NCBI RefSeq assembly: GCF_017591435.1
Contig: NC_059304.1
Coordinates: 31,816,703 to 31,880,702 of the forward strand
From: Portunus trituberculatus
Taxonomy: Eukaryota > Arthropoda > Malacostraca > Decapoda > Portunidae
Direction of reading: 5' to 3'
DNA: 64,000 nt
The position numbers and the translations under genes are program-made. Positions 9,804 to 21,000 of this stretch are shown in pieces; position 1 is the stretch's first letter, and every line of letters begins with the position of its first letter. Under the pieces are notes generated by a model. The model worked only from the letters and a program-made list of their open reading frames with translations. It did not search any database and had not been told where the DNA came from.

Positions 9804-12607
9804 TGTATTCCAACATAAATGGAGTGATATCGGGATTTTAGAACTCAACGATTACTTGAGGGACAAGAACCCAGATATTGTGGGTCTTACTGAAACAAAA
9901 CTGAGAGAGGGAGAAGACCTGATGATGGTTGGAGAAGGAAATATAATGTTTGGAAAAGAAATAGAGTAGGTAAGATGGGAGGAGGAGTGATGTTGCTGGT
10001 TAAAAAGATATAAAGGTGGATCAAGTGAAAGAAGGTATGGGAAAGGCAGAAGTGCTAAAGATCAGAGCAGAAACTAATGAAGGAAAAAGAGGCACTACAT
10101 AGTGGTGTACGTACCACCTAAGACAAATGCATGGTCAGTACAGGAATATGAAGAAATGATAAGTGATACAGGAACATGTCTGGAAGAAATGTTGGGTGGC
10201 TGTGAACGAACTATAATGATGGGAGATTTTAATTGTAAAGAGGTGTGTTGGGAGGACTGGTCAATGGAAGGATCAGAGACAACATGGGAAATACACTATT
10301 GACACTGGCAATGGAAAATGTGTTAACTCAGTGGGTCAAAGAAGATACTAGGTTTGGAGGAGAGGGAGCATCGTCAAGACTGGACTTGGTCTTTAGTACA
10401 GAGCCAATGGTCATTGAGGAGATGAGGGTGGAGTGCCCTTTAGCAAAGAGTGATCATGCAGTTTTGGAGTTCAAGGTGATAGATGAAGAGAAATCTAGAA
10501 GAAATGAAGAATATAAAGTGGGAAGATGGAATTATGCCAAGACAGATTTTGGAAACCTAAAGAAATTCTTTCAAGAGACAAATTGGATGAAATTCAAGAG
10601 TGCTAAGGAGCAAATGAAAAGTGGAAGGAATTTATAAAAATATACAAAGAAGGTGAGAAAAATTTGTACCAATAAGACAACATAGAGAAGTTGGAAAGCA
10701 GGACTGGTTTAACGATAGATGTGAAAAGGCTAGAACAAGAAAAGAGGATGCATGGAAGAGGTGGAGAAGGAAAAGACGGATTAAGCAGTGGGAAAGTTAC
10801 AAAAGAGCAAGAAATGAATATGTGTTGATTAGAAGAGAAGAAAGAAAGAAACAAGAAAAGGATATAATTGATAAATGTAAAGACCAACCAAGGCTTTTTA
10901 CAGACATGTGAACAACAACATCAAAAATAGAGAAAGTATTGAAAGTTTAGAAGTAAATGGAGTATGCAGTGAAGATCCCAGGAAATGGCAGAGGCTATGA
11001 ATGGATGCTTTCGGAAGGTATTCACAAAGGAGACTGCTTTTGACAAACCACTGGTAATGGAACAGAAAGGGATTATGAAGGAGTTTCAAGTAACTGTGGA
11101 GGAGATCAAGAATATGATGGGGAGTTTAGAAGTGAGAAAAGCTGTGGGACCTGATGGGGTATCAGGATGGATTTTAAGAGAATGCAGGAGCAACTGGCAG
11201 AAAAAGTTTGTGAAGTAATTGATGCCTCATTAAGGGAAGGTGTAGTGCCCCAAGACTGGAAAAGAGCTAACATTGTCCCAATCTATAAATCAGGTAACAA
11301 GAGAGACCCATTGAACTATAGACCAGTGTCACTTACAAGTGTGGTAGCTAAGATGTGTGAGAGGGTGGTGAAGAATAGATGGACAGACTTCTTGGAGAAA
11401 AATGACATACTTTGTGAGTGTCAATTTGGTTTTAGAAAGGGCGTTCATGCACGACAAACCTGATATGTTACTATTCGAGGGTGATAGATGTAATACAGGA
11501 AAGAGATGGTTGGGCTGATGGAATATATCTGGATTTAAAAAAGGCCTTTGATAAGGTACCACACCGGAGACTGATCTGGAAACTTGAAATGGTAGGAGGA
11601 GTGCATGGCAGTTTACTAAAATGGATGGAAGACTTTTGGTAGGAAGAGAAATGAGAACAATAATTAAGGACAGACCATCAGAATGGGGCTTGGTGGAGAG
11701 TGGAGTTCCACAGGGATCAGTGTTGGCACCAGTAATGTTCGCGGTCTACATAAATGACATGGTGGATGGGGTGTCCAGTTATGTGAGCCTATTTGCAGAC
11801 GATGCAAAATTGTTAAGAAAAGTGAGATGTGACAAAGATTGCGAACTACTCCAGGAAGACTTGGACAGAATATGGAAATGGAGCTGTACATGGCAAATGG
11901 AGTTCAACACGACAAAATGCAAGAAAATAGAGTTTGGCAAGAGTGAAAGAAGAATCAGGAGTATGTACAAGATAGGAAATGAAGACATAAAACCAGTCAT
12001 GAAGAAAAAGACCTTGGGGTGACAATTACCAATGACCTATCGCCAGAGAGACATATAAACAAAATAATTGGAGAAGTATTGAACTTATTGAGGAACATAA
12101 GAGTGGCGTTCGTATATTTAGATGAAGAAATGATGAAGAAAATAATTACTGCAATGATAAGACCGAGGCTTGAATATGCAACAATACAGTGGGCTCCGAA
12201 CTTAAAGAAACACATAAGGAAACTAGAGAAAGTACAGAGGGCTGCAACAAAATGGTGCCTGACTTAAGAGATTTGACTTATGAAGACAGACTGAAAAGAA
12301 TGCAACTTCCGACCCTGGAAAACAGAAGAGAAAGGGGAGACCTGATAGCAATATACAGAGTGATGATTGGCATGGAAAAATGGATAGGGAAGATCTGTGT
12401 ATGTGGAATGAAAGAATGTCGAGAGGGCATGGGAAAAAACTAAAAATGGCCACTTATAGGAGAGATGTGAAAAAATATAGCTTCCCTCATAGAAGGGTGG
12501 AAGCATGGAATAGTTTAGACGTGGAAGTGGTCAACGCAAGGAATATTCATGATTTTAAGAAAAAGCTGGACATTAATAGATATGGAGACGGGACAACACG
12601 AGCATAG
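9803..12607 (+). pseudogene. LINE family B ORF2 (endonuclease-reverse transcriptase)
   Basis: Starts M-Y-S-N-I-N-G-V at 9803, one base into the ORF1 stop. Endonuclease motifs: G-L-T-E-T-K-L, G-G-G-V-M-L-L-V-K-K, V-V-Y-V-P-P-K-T-N, M-G-D-F-N-C-K-E-V-C-W and K-S-D-H-A (to about 10470). RT motifs: V-G-P-D-G-V-S-G, N-Y-R-P-V-S-L-T-S-V, F-G-F-R-K-G, G-V-P-Q-G-S-V-L-A-P and catalytic F-A-D-D at 11792-11803. The C-terminus ends K-K-Y-S-F-P-H-R-R-V-E-A-W...Y-G-D-G-T-T-R-A. Breaks near 9840, 10010, 10640, 10900, 11200, 11450, 11990, 12260 and 12380. Confidence 0.9.
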
Positions 12608-12653
12608 CTCTTTTCCCGTATGTTACAATTAGGTAAATACAATTAGGTAAATA

Positions 12654-13458
<805 letters not shown>

Positions 13459-13482
13459 GTTGTTTGTTAAGTTTTTTGGCAG

Positions 13483-14002
13483 AGTCTATATACATATGTC
13501 AATTTGGAATGCATATTTACTGGGAATCTATATATAGATGTATAAATGAAAGTAGATATGGACATTTTATTTATTTATTTATTTTTTTTCATGTAGGAAA
13601 GGGTAAAAAAAAAAAAAAAAAAAAATCAGCCCGCTTGAGTGCTGGTTCTCTACAAAGAAGAAAAACATCAGGAAAATGTAGGGAGCAAATGCCTCGATAC
13701 CTCCCTCCTAAAAGAAGACAAGTCATAGGAGTCTATATACATATGTCAATCTGGAATGCATATATACTGGGAATCTATATATATAGATGTATAAATGAAA
13801 GTAGATATGGACATGGACATTTTATTGATCTTATTTTTTTTTTCTCATGTAGGAAAGAGGGTCAGCCAAGGGTAAAAAAAAAAAAAATAAAATAAAATAG
13901 GCCTGCTTGAGTGCTGGTTCTCTACAAAGAAGAAAAACATCAGCATAAAGTAGGGAGCAAATGCCTCGATACCTCCCTCATAAAAGAAGACAAGTCATAG
14001 GA
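13483..14002. repeat. Tandem duplication of a Jockey/BS LINE 3' end plus flank
   Basis: Unit 1 (13483-13729) and unit 2 (13730-14002) both run AGTCTATATACATATGTCAA ... CATGTAGGAAAG ... GAGTGCTGGTTCTCTACAAA ... GACAAGTCATAGG. The second continues into the rest of the LINE and the first does not. AGTC is present at both junctions (microhomology). A and T runs differ in length between the units. Confidence 0.85.
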
Positions 14003-15985
14003 AGTCAGAAATACAGAAGGAGGAAAGGAATTCCAGAGTGTGGCAGTGAAAGGTATGAATGATTGAAAGTACTTATTAACTCTTGTGTTAGAGGGTTGGA
14101 CAGAATAGGGATGAGAGGAAGAAGAAAGCCTTTTGCAGCAAGGCCCCAGGAGGAGAAGCATGCAGTTAGGAAGATAAGTAGAACAGTTAGCATGGAAATA
14201 ACAATAAAAGATAGAAAGAGATTCAACATTTCAGCAGTGAGAAAGAGGCTGAAGACAGTTAGTCAGAGGTAGGGAGTTGATGAGATGAAAAGCTTTTGAT
14301 TCCACCCTATCTAGTAGAACTGTGTGACTGGAACCCCCCCAAACATGCAAAGAGTACTCCATACAAGGCCCTTGTACAGAGTTAGCAGTTGGAGGGGCGA
14401 GAAGAAATGGCAGACACCTCAGAATGCCTAACTTCATAGAAGCTGTTTTAGCAACAGATGAGATATGAAGTTTCCTGTTAAGATTATGAGTAAAGGATTG
14501 ACCGAGGATATTCAATGTGGAAGAGGAAGACAGGTGACTGTCACTGAAGAAGAGGGGATAGTTGTCTAGAAGTTGAGTTGATAGATGGAGGAATTGAGTT
14601 TTTGAGGCATTCAAAACTACTAGATTTTCTCTGCCCTAATCAGAAATCTTAGAAAGATCAGAAGTCAGGTGTTCTGTGGCATCCCTGCATGATCTGTTGA
14701 CTTCCTAAAGGTTTGGTCATCTCTGAAAGAACATGGAAAGATGTAGGGTGGTATCATTAGCGTAGGAGTGTATAGGGCAAGAAGTTTGGTTAAGGTCATT
14801 AATGAATAATAGAAAGAGAGTGGGTGACAGGACAGAACCCTGAGGAACACTTCTATTAATATATTTAGAAGAACAGTGGCCATCTACCACAGCAACAATA
14901 GAACGGTCGGAAAGGAAACCGAAAAGAAGTTGCAGAGAGAAGGATAGAAACTGTAGGAGGACAGTTTTGAAATCAAAGATTTATGCCAGACTCTATCAAA
15001 AGATTTTGATAAGTCTAATGCTACAGCAAAAGTTTCACTAAAATCTCTAAAAGAGGATGACCAAGTCTCAGTAAGGAAAGCCTGAAGATCACCAGTAGAG
15101 CAACCGTGACGGAAGCCATACTGGTGATCAGATAGAAGATTGTGAAGTGACAGATGTTTGAGAATCTTCCTATTCAGGATAGATTCAAAAACTTTAGACA
15201 ATAAGAGATTAAAGCTATAGGATGGTAGTTTGAGGGATTAGAAAGGTCACCTTTTTTAGGAACAGGCTGAATGAAAGCAAACTTCCAGTAAGAAAGAAAG
15301 GTAGAAGTCGACAGACAAAGTTCAAAGAGTTTAGCCAGGCAAGGTGCAATCATAGAAGCAATTTTTGAGAACAATAGGAGGGACCTATCAGGACCATAAG
15401 CATTCTAATGGTTTAGGCCAGCAAGGGCATGGAAAACATCATTATGAAGAACTTTAATTGTAGGTATGAAATAGTCAGAGGGAGGAGGCAAAGGAGGGAC
15501 AAGCCCAGAATCATCTGAGGTGGAGTTGTGAGGAAATGTTTGAGAGAAGAGTTCAGCTTTAGAGATAGAAGAGATGACAGTGGTGCCATCAAGATGAAAT
15601 AAAGGAGGGAAAGATGAAGAACTGAAGTTATTGGAGATGTTTTTGGCTAGATGCCAGAAGTCTCGAGAGGAGTTTGAGTTTGAAAGATTTTGACATTTTC
15701 TGTTTATGAAGGAGTGTTTGGTAAGTTGAAGAACAGACGTGACATGATTCCAGGCAGAGATATAAAGTGCGTGAGATTCATGAGATGGAAGGCTCAAGTA
15801 CCTTTTGTGGGCAACATATCTATCATGTATAGCACGAGATCAGGCTGTGTTAAACCAAGGTTTAGAAGGATTAGGTTGAGAAAAAGAATGAGGAATGTAC
15901 GCCTCCATGCCAGACACAATCACCTCTGTTATGTGTTCAACACAAAGAGATGGGTCTCTGACATAGAAGCAACAATCATTTGGTA
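13843..15985 (-). mobile_element. Jockey/BS-type LINE, 5'-truncated copy J1
   Basis: Minus-strand 3' half of an element of the kind annotated in arthropods as 'RNA-directed DNA polymerase from transposon BS'. It begins in the endonuclease-RT linker near 15985 (E-V-I-V-S-G-M-E-A-Y-I-P) and runs through the RT to a 3' UTR ending with A-rich sequence near 13843. Copies or fragments of the same family lie at 16290-16630, 42185-42345, 48884-50811, 50812-51060, 51570-53808 and 57206-57445. Confidence 0.85.
13940..15800 (-). pseudogene. Jockey/BS reverse transcriptase of copy J1
   Basis: Frames 15797-15405, 15374-15174, 15201-14884, 14883-14665, 14614-14231 and 14161-13940 follow one another with frameshifts. 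Motifs: F-I-Q-P-V-P-K-K-G-D, S-D-H-Q-Y-G-F-R-H-G-C-S-T-G-D, A-L-D-L-S-K-S-F-D-R-V-W-H-K, then the catalytic box in the correct frame at 14764-14753 as Y-A-N-D, where the family has Y-A-D-D. The C-terminal part has C-M-E-Y-S-L-H-V-W-G-G and L-L-D-R-V-E-S-K-A-F. The catalytic Asp to Asn change and at least five frame breaks make it inactive. Confidence 0.85.
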
Positions 15986-16019
15986 ATACTGCTCTGCTGC
16001 TGGGAAAGGGTTAAATCCA

Positions 16020-16290
16020 CGATTACTTTCATGTCCATGAATGCAATCTTTAATTGAAGGCATGTCGGCAGTTCCAAACCAACTGTAAGTGATGTCAACA
16101 GTAAACACGTACTTGAAGTGTTGTCATCAAAACTTTCTCAGACATGATAGATTCGTATTAAGAATTACTAGATGAAAGTTCAAAATCATTAGAATTGAAG
16201 CACAGTATACCAACTCTTCAGTAAGTTACAGATTCTGCAAGGATACCATAGAATGCCTGATTTCTTATCTCTAAGATTTTTGATTGGGGC
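16020..16290. other. Unresolved spacer
   Basis: Between Jockey/BS copy J1 and fragment J2. Ordinary AT-rich sequence; no ORF, repeat end or RNA gene recognised. Confidence 0.5.
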
Positions 16291-16630
16291 AAAGAAAACC
16301 TTGTTGTGTTCAATGTCTCAAAAGCTCAATTCCTCTATCTATCAACTTGACACAAACTTCCAGACAACGATCCCCTCTTCTTCAGTGACAATGAACTGTC
16401 TCTCACTTCTACAATGAATATCTTCAGTCTGCTCTTTTCCTTTAATCTAAACTGGAAACTTCACATATCTCTTGCTAAAACAGCTTTTATGAAATTAGGC
16501 ATTCTGAGGTGTCTAAACCAGTTTTTCTCATATCCCCAACTGGTATTTTTGTACAAGGACTTTATACACCTATGTTTGGAGTACTTTTCACATGTATGTG
16601 TATATGTTAAACTCACACAGTTTTAGGATG
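16290..16630 (+). mobile_element. Jockey/BS LINE fragment J2 (RT C-terminal region)
   Basis: Plus-strand stretch matching the palm-to-thumb part of the family: the frame at 16414-16626 has N-W-K-L-H-I-S-L-A-K-T-A-F-M-K-L-G-I-L-R-C-L and C-L-E-Y-F-S-H-V. It is flanked by non-coding remnants of the same region (for example CTCAATTCCTCTATCTATC). Opposite strand to J1 and more diverged, so an independent insertion. Confidence 0.75.
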
Positions 16631-16639
16631 GAATTATAA

Positions 16640-16917
16640 GACCATTGTAACTTACCTTGGTAAGTGTGTGATGATTGGGGTTCCTCTTAGGCCGTACTGT
16701 CCAGCTATGCATGGTCATGCATGATTTATGGTGTGCTGGTACCAAGGCTCAGATTTCATCTGGAGTTGGAGATGAAAAGGTGATGTGGGGGGGAGCACAT
16801 CACCAGAAAAACAACCACTCACAAAGCATAACATTGAATTTAGATTATCACAAAGTTGACGAGAATAAATGACAACAAAACCATACACAGATATGTGTTT
16901 GCTTGTTTCCCTCCTGC

Positions 16918-16967
<50 letters not shown>

Positions 16968-17290
16968 TGACATATGTTAATTAATTTAACATGTCTTTGC
17001 TTTGGAGGGCAAACAATAACAAACACGGTCAACAGATTGCATGCAGCACTGCATGATCAGCTGACTGCATGCTGGGGCACCATGCTGCCTCAGTGCCTCA
17101 GGAGTGTTCTTTGCAGTTGCAGTTGTTTGGTTGGTGTTTTGTAGTGACGCAGATAATAATATTAATTTTTTTTAGTTATTATGATCACTGCCTAGCGTAG
17201 CAGCACACATGGTCACGAGACATACAGACACGTATGGAAGATTCTAGAAGTTCCAAGAGGAAGAGAAAGTATCCAACTCATGAATTAAAA
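16640..17290. other. Unresolved region with (GA)n
   Basis: Holds (GA)n at about 16919-16963. The segment 16712-16745 (CATGCATGATTTATGGTGTG, then CTGGTACCAAGG) is matched in inverse orientation at 21700-21731, so it belongs to some dispersed repeat. Nothing else recognised. Confidence 0.5.
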
Positions 17291-17293
17291 GCC

Positions 17294-17490
17294 TTAACCC
17301 TTATAGCCCATTAGGCACGATTGTGGCTCTTACGTTAGAGCCTGTCAGGCATGATCATGGCGCTTTTCAGAAGCCACGCTCCCATGGTCCAGATATATTT
17401 TATATCTGGTCCATATATTTTATATCTGGTTCAGACATATCTTATATCTGGTCCAGATATATCTTATATCTGGACCGTGCTTGCTCCATT
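17294..17490. repeat. piggyBac-like end and adjacent minisatellite
   Basis: TTAA at 17294-17297 is followed by CCCTTATAGCCC and two near-direct repeats of AGGCACGATTGTGGCTCT / AGGCATGATCATGGCGCT. This resembles the left end of the piggyBac-like element at 43786 (CCCTTAACGTACGG...GGGACGATTGTAGCG). No matching right end found. At 17388-17480 a minisatellite of about 27 bp (ATATATTTTATATCTGGTCC variants) is repeated roughly four times. Confidence 0.5.
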
Positions 17491-17800
17491 ATGCCGCACA
17501 GTTTGTTTATGCTTGAGGCTATCTGTCATATATCGAGGCCTGTTATTGGCTCATTGCTTTCAAGATGGTGGACACTTAGCCAGTCATGTATCAGCTTTTA
17601 CAAGGATATGTTTATGGAAGTGTGAGGGTGCCAAGCATGAGGATGGTGAGAGCACTGATGTCAGTATGCTGTATTTTATAATTTTTTATGTATTTCTTGG
17701 TGAGATATAAGATATAGTACATGTATTTCCATGGATAAGTAAGCAGTTCAGAAACATATTATGATGCATGACAATATTGGAATCATTATTTTCATCTCGT
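17490..17800. other. Unresolved AT-rich spacer
   Basis: Short frames at 17323-17710 show no family motif. No transposon end, RNA gene or long repeat seen. Confidence 0.4.
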
Positions 17801-17802
17801 TA

Positions 17803-18095
17803 TTGGTTTAGATAAGAGTACGTATTGCTGGCTTGATGGAGTCATCTGAGGAGGATTTGTTGATGCTTGTTTCTAACCACCAAGAAGTTGAATTTTCATA
17901 TTACAATTTTCCTTACTTTGATTTATTTTCCATAATGAATGCAGTATATCAAAGAAAAACTTATTGGCTTATATAAGAGTGTGTGGTGCTGGCTTGATGG
18001 AGTCACGAGGAGAATGTGGTGACACTTGTTTCCGACCACAAGAAGTTGAATGTTTATTATACGTATTACATTTTGCTTACTTTCCTGCTTTATTT
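17803..18095. repeat. Diverged tandem repeat, two units of about 160 bp
   Basis: 17803-17932 and 17963-18095 align (GCTGGCTTGATGGAGTCA; ACTTGTTTCCGACCAC versus GCTTGTTTCTAACCACC; CAAGAAGTTGAAT; TTATTTTCC). Offset 160 bp, roughly 75 % identical by eye. No coding signal. Confidence 0.65.
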
Positions 18096-18135
18096 TCCTA
18101 TCTTCTATAGTTATAGCACAATAGTAGTAGTAGTA

Positions 18136-18136
<1 letters not shown>

Positions 18137-18209
<73 letters not shown>
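18137..18209. repeat. (TA)n tract
   Basis: About 73 bp of alternating TA preceded by five TAG triplets. Confidence 0.95.
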
Positions 18210-18214
<5 letters not shown>

Positions 18215-18415
18215 GTATGCAAAAAGTAAGAAATTAGATGAAAAATACAATTTTTTTGGTCTTGTGAGGTGGTTTGGAACGAATTATAATTTTTTCCATA
18301 AAAATACATGTCTTTTGATGCTTTGGAGTAAGAACAAAATTTTGAACGGATTAAGTTGTATTCTAAGGCACCACTGTATGCATATGTATATGATACATGT
18401 TTATACAACCACAAA

Positions 18416-18770
18416 AGAAATGGCCGCACCCGTTGATATCACGTCAAATCTACTCTTAACTAAGAACATAAGGTATATAAAGGAGAATATAACACAAATA
18501 CTGCTATATTTTGTTATTATTAATATATTGTCATATTACCCTTCATTTTCAAGACAGCCGTAACCCTACTTGGCATACTATCAGACAGCTTTGTAAGAAT
18601 ATTTCAAAGTTGCGTCATCCATCAGTCCAGGAATTTGTTCATTAGAGCTTGAATGCCTTGCACTGAAAGTTACCAGTTACTCTTTTTATTTCATACCACA
18701 CATTTTCCCTGATTTTTCAGTCTGGAATATTCCCTGGCCACCTTATGATGATCTACACAACATTAACTTT
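18416..18770 (-). pseudogene. Inverted remnant of a Tc1 transposase 3' half
   Basis: Reading minus from about 18745, W-P-G-N-I-P-D-stop-K-I-R-E-N-V-W-Y-E-I-K-R matches the sister's W-P-G-H-S-P-D-L-N-P-I-E-N-L-W-N-E-I-K-R. Further on, the S-D-S-M-P-S-x-V-T-A-V-L-K-x-K-G C-terminus is recognisable across frames. It is much more decayed than the plus-strand copy except in the last 150 bp, which stay nearly identical; end homogenisation or recent joining could explain this. Confidence 0.75.
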
Positions 18771-19048
18771 ATTGCCAATAAACGCCCTCGCAGTTTTTAA
18801 TGCAGCATATTACGGTAAAGAAATTGACCAGAATTTCCTATATGGGATCTCTAGAGATTACACCAAGTGTTTATGCACGAAAGATACCACTGCACTCAGT
18901 CACCACTCACCACCACGGCTCCAAGCTGTCTGGGTGGTCAGTGAGAGGAGGTACTTCTGGTTTTTCCCCTCCTTTATCCTGACATCGTTCATTGTACAGA
19001 AGATATCATTCACTGTTTTCCTCTTCCGCTGATCGTCATCACGACAGA

Positions 19049-20075
19049 ATGGGTCCTAGCAAGCTGAGTATGGAAGAAAAGGGCATTGTGTTAGCCTTAG
19101 TTTGTGAAGGCTTAAGCAACAGAGAAATAGCAAGAAGAACAAAAAGATCTGAGAAAAGTGTTCGCCATGTGAAGAAAGCAGCCACTACACTGGGAACAGG
19201 TACGACTCCATCGAGGAAGAAGGGGACGGGGAGGAAACGTAAAACACAGCCAAGAACGGACAACCTGCTCAAACGAGAAGTACAGAAAGACCCTTTCATT
19301 ACAGCCAGGGAGTTAAAGGAACAGCATGCTGATGTCCGGGAGATGTAGCAGTTAGGACAATTCAAAACCGGCTACAGAAAGATCTCAAACTGCCGTGTCG
19401 CCAAGCTGCTCACAAACCTCTCGTGACGAAGAAGATGCGACAACAGCGACTTGCTTGCTGCAGAAGGTACGGATAGTGGACTTCAGAAGATTGGCGATCT
19501 GTGTTGTTTAGCAATGAAAGTGCGTTCAAAACGATATCTAAAGGACAGATAAAAGTGAAACGTCCCATGGGTTCTGATCGCTATGACACTAAGTACACTG
19601 CAAAAACTGTGAAATTCCCAGCTGGTGTGATGGTGTGGGGTTGCTGCAGTGGTGAGAAGGGTAGTGATGGATTATATATTTTAGATAAGAATGTGAACAT
19701 GAATGGTGCCTTATATGTTGATGTTCTGAAAAATCACATGCTGCCATTTTATGAGAAACAAGAGAACCCTTATTTCTTACAGGACAGTGCTCCATGCCAT
19801 AGGGCAAAGTGTTTTAGAGAATGGTTGTCTGAGAAGAAAATTCAGTTGATTGAGTGGCCAGGGCACAGTCCAGACTTAAATCCAATTGAAAACTTATGGA
19901 ATGAAATAAAGCGAAAAGTTGGCAAGCTCCCTGTATCGAATGTTGATCTGTTACGTGACAAAATTAGCGCCATATGGAATGACATTGACTTAAGTTACTT
20001 CAGAAAATTGTCTGATAGTATGCCAAGTAGTGTTACGGCTGTCTTGAAAGTGAAGGGTAAAATGACAAAATATTA
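19049..20075 (+). pseudogene. Tc1-like DD34E transposase, frameshifted
   Basis: M-G-P-S-K-L-S-M-E-E-K-G at 19049 opens a paired-like helix-turn-helix (L-S-N-R-E-I-A-R-R-T-K-R-S) and a basic linker (R-K-K-G-T-G-R-K-R-K). The frame is lost near 19335, resumes as V-A-V-R-T-I-Q-N-R-L-Q-K-D-L, meets a TAG at 19474-19476 and continues to 20075. Catalytic positions: first Asp changed to Asn in L-F-S-N-E-S (19513-19515), second Asp in L-Q-D-S-A-P-C-H, Glu in N-P-I-E-N-L-W. About 340 codons in all, the usual Tc1 size. Frameshift, stop and Asp loss make it inactive. Confidence 0.9.
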
Positions 20076-20404
20076 ATAAATAACAAAATATAGCAGTATT
20101 TGTGTTTTATTCTCCTTTATATACCTTATATTCTTAGTTAAGAGTAGATTTGACATGGCCGCACCCGTTGATAAACGGGTGCGGCCATTTCTTTTGCGCT
20201 GACTGTATCTACATGCCATGTATATTTACATGTGTACATGACCTGGTCTAGCCATACGTTTGCCCCATTGACAGCTTTCCACCTCTCACCCAAGTCCATC
20301 AAAGCTGGAAAACACTGTATTATCTGAATTATATGTATGATTTACTGTCTAAATCTTTGTGCCACAGTATGCTATGACTATTATGTGACTTTTCAGGTCA
20401 TGTA

Positions 20405-21000
20405 CAGTGGAGACTCAATACTCAGACATCTAGATAATCAGACTTTTCAGTATTTGAATGCAAAAGTTAGAATTAGTACTCGAAAAAAGTCCCTGCTAGT
20501 CGAACGTGGCTGTAAACAAAGGGTCTCTTCCTTCCCGCCCCACCACGCGCCCTATCAGGCCACCGCAACCACTGCCAGTTCATCTTCCACGGCTGTAAGA
20601 ATAGCATTGTCCTGCACTTTCTCTCTGGAGTACTTTTTTCCATTTAGAAGCTTGCAATGGCAACGAAGAGGCTTGCTAGTGGTGAGAATAAGCCTAAGAG
20701 AAAAAATGTAGTGATGACCATTGAGAGGAAAAGGAGATTATTGATAAATACGAGAAAGGAGGAAGAATAACTGCCTTGCAGCTCAGTACTGTATGGCTAA
20801 ATCTACAGTAGCCACAATGCTGAAGAAGAAGGAGGCCATTAAGGGAGCTGATGTGGCAATTGGTGTGAAAAAGCAATTTAAATGACCTGGTGCAGTGGAA
20901 GAAACGGGAAAATTGTTGACTGTGTGGAAAAATGAAAGGTAGATGGCTGGTGATTCTTTGTCAGAGGACATAATTTGTGTGAAGGCTAGGCTGCTGCATC
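20405..21000 (+). pseudogene. Tigger-type transposase, 5' fragment
   Basis: TA (20403-20404) then CAGTGGAGACTCAATACTCA is a Tigger-like terminal repeat. ATG 20656 begins M-A-T-K-R-L-A-S-G-E-N-K-P-K-R-K, followed by I-E-R-K, I-I-D-K-Y-E-K-G-G (HTH start), A-K-S-T-V-A-T-M-L-K-K-K-E-A-I-K and later E-D-I-I-C-V-K-A-R-L-L-H, the CENP-B-like second DNA-binding region. Frame breaks near 20740 and 20785 and stops at 20881 and 20939. It is cut off near 21000 by a LINE 3' end, and no right terminus was found. Confidence 0.8.

Larger units (their letters stand above)
8772..12653 (+). mobile_element. LINE family B, nearly full-length copy
   Basis: Contains a short 5' leader, ORF1 from 8846, ORF2 from 9803 and a 3' end at the doubled AATTAGGTAAATACA motif (12626-12653). 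It is CR1/Jockey-like, with an ORF1 coiled coil plus RRM-like region, an endonuclease and a reverse transcriptase. The order and the UAAUG junction are the same as in family A. Numerous one-base frame breaks kill this copy, but the RT catalytic box F-A-D-D is intact. The 5'-truncated copy at 7257-8030 is almost identical, so the family was active fairly recently. Confidence 0.9.
18406..20205 (+). mobile_element. Tc1-like element, 1.8 kb, with inverted Tc1 half at its left end
   Basis: TA at 18404-18405 and 20206-20207 flank the element. Inverted ends share AAAAGAAATGGCCGCACCCG and continue nearly identical for over 150 bp. The right end also has a short hairpin (GCCGCACCCGTTGATAAACG...). Inside lie a plus-strand transposase pseudogene and, at the left, an inverted remnant of a second transposase 3' end, so both outer ends derive from Tc1 3' termini. 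Confidence 0.85.
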
